A stretch of DNA of 5,657 nucleotides from Micrococcales bacterium (GTDB lineage: Bacteria; Actinomycetota; Actinomycetes; Actinomycetales; Dermatophilaceae). The stretch lies in assembly GCA_003157445.1 (NCBI GenBank), contig PMJN01000186.1, positions 1-5,657 on the forward strand, in the 5' to 3' direction. Positions 4,314 through 5,657 of the stretch are shown here, in pieces; positions within the stretch are counted from its first letter, which is position 1; each line of letters opens with the position of its first letter. A program made the translations under genes and the position numbers. The notes beneath the pieces are model-generated. The model had not been told where the DNA came from and ran no database searches. It saw only the letters and a list, made by a program, of their open reading frames with translations.

Positions 4314-5657
4314 CTATGCCGCCAGGGCCGGGTCGCTGATGCTCGGGCGTCCGTTCTCGACGTGGCCGGCGAGCTGGCGGACGAAACGTGGGTCGCCACT
4401 CGAGGCGATCGTCACGTCGTACCACCCGTTGGTGTGGCCGCTGATCACGTGCGCGACGCGGCCGCCTTGGGGCAGCTGCAGTTTCGTCGGGAGCCCGGGG
4501 CCGCGGTCGTCCGAGATCGTCAGCTCGACTGCTGGGCCGGCGTTGGTGATGACGAGCTGCAGGTCCTGGCTGGATCCGACAGGTGCGGCCGTCACCTCTG
4601 GTCCGGGGGCCGCTCCACCGCACAGGCGACGGTAGAAGCCGTTGGGCCCGTGGATCTCAACTTCGTACCCCACCGACGACGTGGCTACGGTGGTGCTCAG
4701 CCGGCGACCGGCCTCCACTGTGAACATCTGGGCACGCATGCCGATCGGCTGACCTGCGGTGCGGGCGCGGCTGTGGAAGACGGCTCCGGCCCGGCCACGG
4801 TTCGAGAACTCGATGCTCACGCTGTCGGTTCCGACACTCGCGCAGACATCGAGGTCATAGGGCAGCGGGCGCGCCCGGCGGATGCCAGCCTCCTGCTTCG
4901 GCAGGCTCTGCTCCTTCGGGGGGACGGGTACGACAGCCGGGTGGCGGTTCCGGTCCGGGGGGATGTAGGCGGTGGTGCTGGGTAGCGCGGGCAGCTGGTC
5001 GTTGGACGCCGAGAAGTCGAACGCCGAGGTGAGGTCGCCGCAGACCGTCCGGCGCCACGGTGAGATGTTCGGTTCCCGGACGCCGAAGCGCTGCTCGATG
5101 AACCGGATGATCGACGTGTGGTCAAGCACCTCCGAGTTGACGTAGCCGCCCTTGCTCCAAGGTGAGACGACGAGCATGGGTACGCGCTGGCCGAGCCCGT
5201 AGGCACCGGGCTTGCCTACGGTCGCGCCGGGAGCGCCGGCCACTGCGCGGTAGATCTCAAGGGCGGTGTCTACGGTCGAGGCGCCGTCCTCGGCGGTCAT
5301 CGGCGCGTAGGGCGGCACGATGTGGTCGAAGAACCCGTCGTTCTCGTCGTAGGTGACGAAAAGTGCCGTCTTGCTCCACACGTCGGGATTCGCAGTGAGG
5401 GCGTCAAGGACCTGGGCGATGTACCAGGCGCCGTAGTTGGCTGGCCAGTTCGGGTGCTCGGTGTAAGCCTCGGGAGCCACGACCCATGAGACGGCGGGGA
5501 GGGTGTTCTTGGCAATGTCGGCGCGCAGGATCTCGAGCAGGTCCTGGCCACCCTTGGCGTTGGTTCCGATGCGAGCGCGATTGTAGAGCGGGTTACCAGG
5601 CTTGGCGTTCTGGTACTGCGTGAAGTAGAGCAGCGAGTTGTCGCCGTAGTTGCCGAT
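4314..5657 (-). CDS. Phospholipase C (phosphoesterase family), 5' end outside window
   Basis: The frame is open from the right edge to a TAG at 4314, giving 447 residues. Family members are usually near 700, so about 250 N-terminal residues, including the expected Tat signal and the catalytic nucleophile region, lie outside. Visible phosphoesterase motifs, counted from the window edge, are GNYGDNSLLYF (2-12), APEAYTEHPNWPANYGAWY (61-79), the metal-binding YDENDGFFDH (103-112) and VSPWSKGGYVNSEVLDHTS (164-182). After a Pro-rich linker (about 232-262) come two DUF756-type C-terminal beta domains, roughly 262-347 and 355-440, which in this family probably help membrane or substrate binding. The enzyme splits phosphatidylcholine-like phospholipids to diacylglycerol and a phosphorylated head group, acting outside the cytoplasm. 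It serves phosphate or lipid scavenging and, in mycobacteria, virulence. Substrate preference is not readable. A strong hairpin follows the stop. Confidence 0.95.
   Translation of the reverse strand: MGNYGDNSLLYFTQYQNAKPGNPLYNRARIGTNAKGGQDLLEILRADIAKNTLPAVSWVVAPEAYTEHPNWPANYGAWYIAQVLDALTANPDVWSKTALFVTYDENDGFFDHIVPPYAPMTAEDGASTVDTALEIYRAVAGAPGATVGKPGAYGLGQRVPMLVVSPWSKGGYVNSEVLDHTSIIRFIEQRFGVREPNISPWRRTVCGDLTSAFDFSASNDQLPALPSTTAYIPPDRNRHPAVVPVPPKEQSLPKQEAGIRRARPLPYDLDVCASVGTDSVSIEFSNRGRAGAVFHSRARTAGQPIGMRAQMFTVEAGRRLSTTVATSSVGYEVEIHGPNGFYRRLCGGAAPGPEVTAAPVGSSQDLQLVITNAGPAVELTISDDRGPGLPTKLQLPQGGRVAHVISGHTNGWYDVTIASSGDPRFVRQLAGHVENGRPSISDPALAA

Noticed and set aside
4362..4985. 207-codon plus-strand frame
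   Set aside because: It is antisense to the C-terminal domains of the phospholipase C and has no protein-like motifs.

Overview
The window is high-GC DNA with GC-rich third codon positions. Its protein content suggests an actinomycete: a secreted-type phospholipase C like those of mycobacteria and nocardioforms, a two-domain GNAT acetyltransferase, a YtcJ-type amidohydrolase, and terminators without U-tracts. The genus cannot be fixed from the sequence. No rRNA, tRNA, CRISPR array or intact mobile element is visible.

Layout. At the left edge is a short 7-bp tandem repeat, followed by a compact promoter/operator and a small plus-strand gene for an AbrB/MazE/SpoVT-type DNA-binding protein (126-371). 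Its promoter carries three copies of GTATGA in alternating orientation, a good candidate autoregulatory site. No toxin or other obvious partner follows. The gap at 372-698 instead holds a decayed minus-strand fragment that reads as the C-terminal end of a KdpE-like response regulator, plus a candidate terminator.

Everything from 699 to 3905 reads leftward on the minus strand. In transcription order it is a two-domain GNAT acetyltransferase (3905-2796), three small ORFs of 77, 75 and 45 codons, and a YtcJ-like metal-dependent amidohydrolase (2165-699). These frames abut tightly: a GTGA overlap, a 32-nt gap, a 4-nt gap and a TTGA overlap. This looks like an operon with translational coupling. 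The middle ORF resembles the N-terminal part of a DUF4365-type protein that stops early, so the small ORFs may be short genuine genes or the remains of one or two longer genes.

Upstream of the GNAT gene is a 408-bp gap with a triple 10-bp direct repeat just before the GNAT start and, at its far end, a 14-bp perfect inverted repeat that probably terminates the next gene. That gene (5657-4314, minus strand, 5' end outside the window) encodes the C-terminal two-thirds of a phospholipase C with the DEN metal motif and two DUF756-type C-terminal domains.

No convincing new multi-gene system is visible. The points most worth checking are the alternating operator, the kdpE remnant, the tightly packed small ORFs between the GNAT and amidohydrolase genes, and the phased repeats in the GNAT leader.
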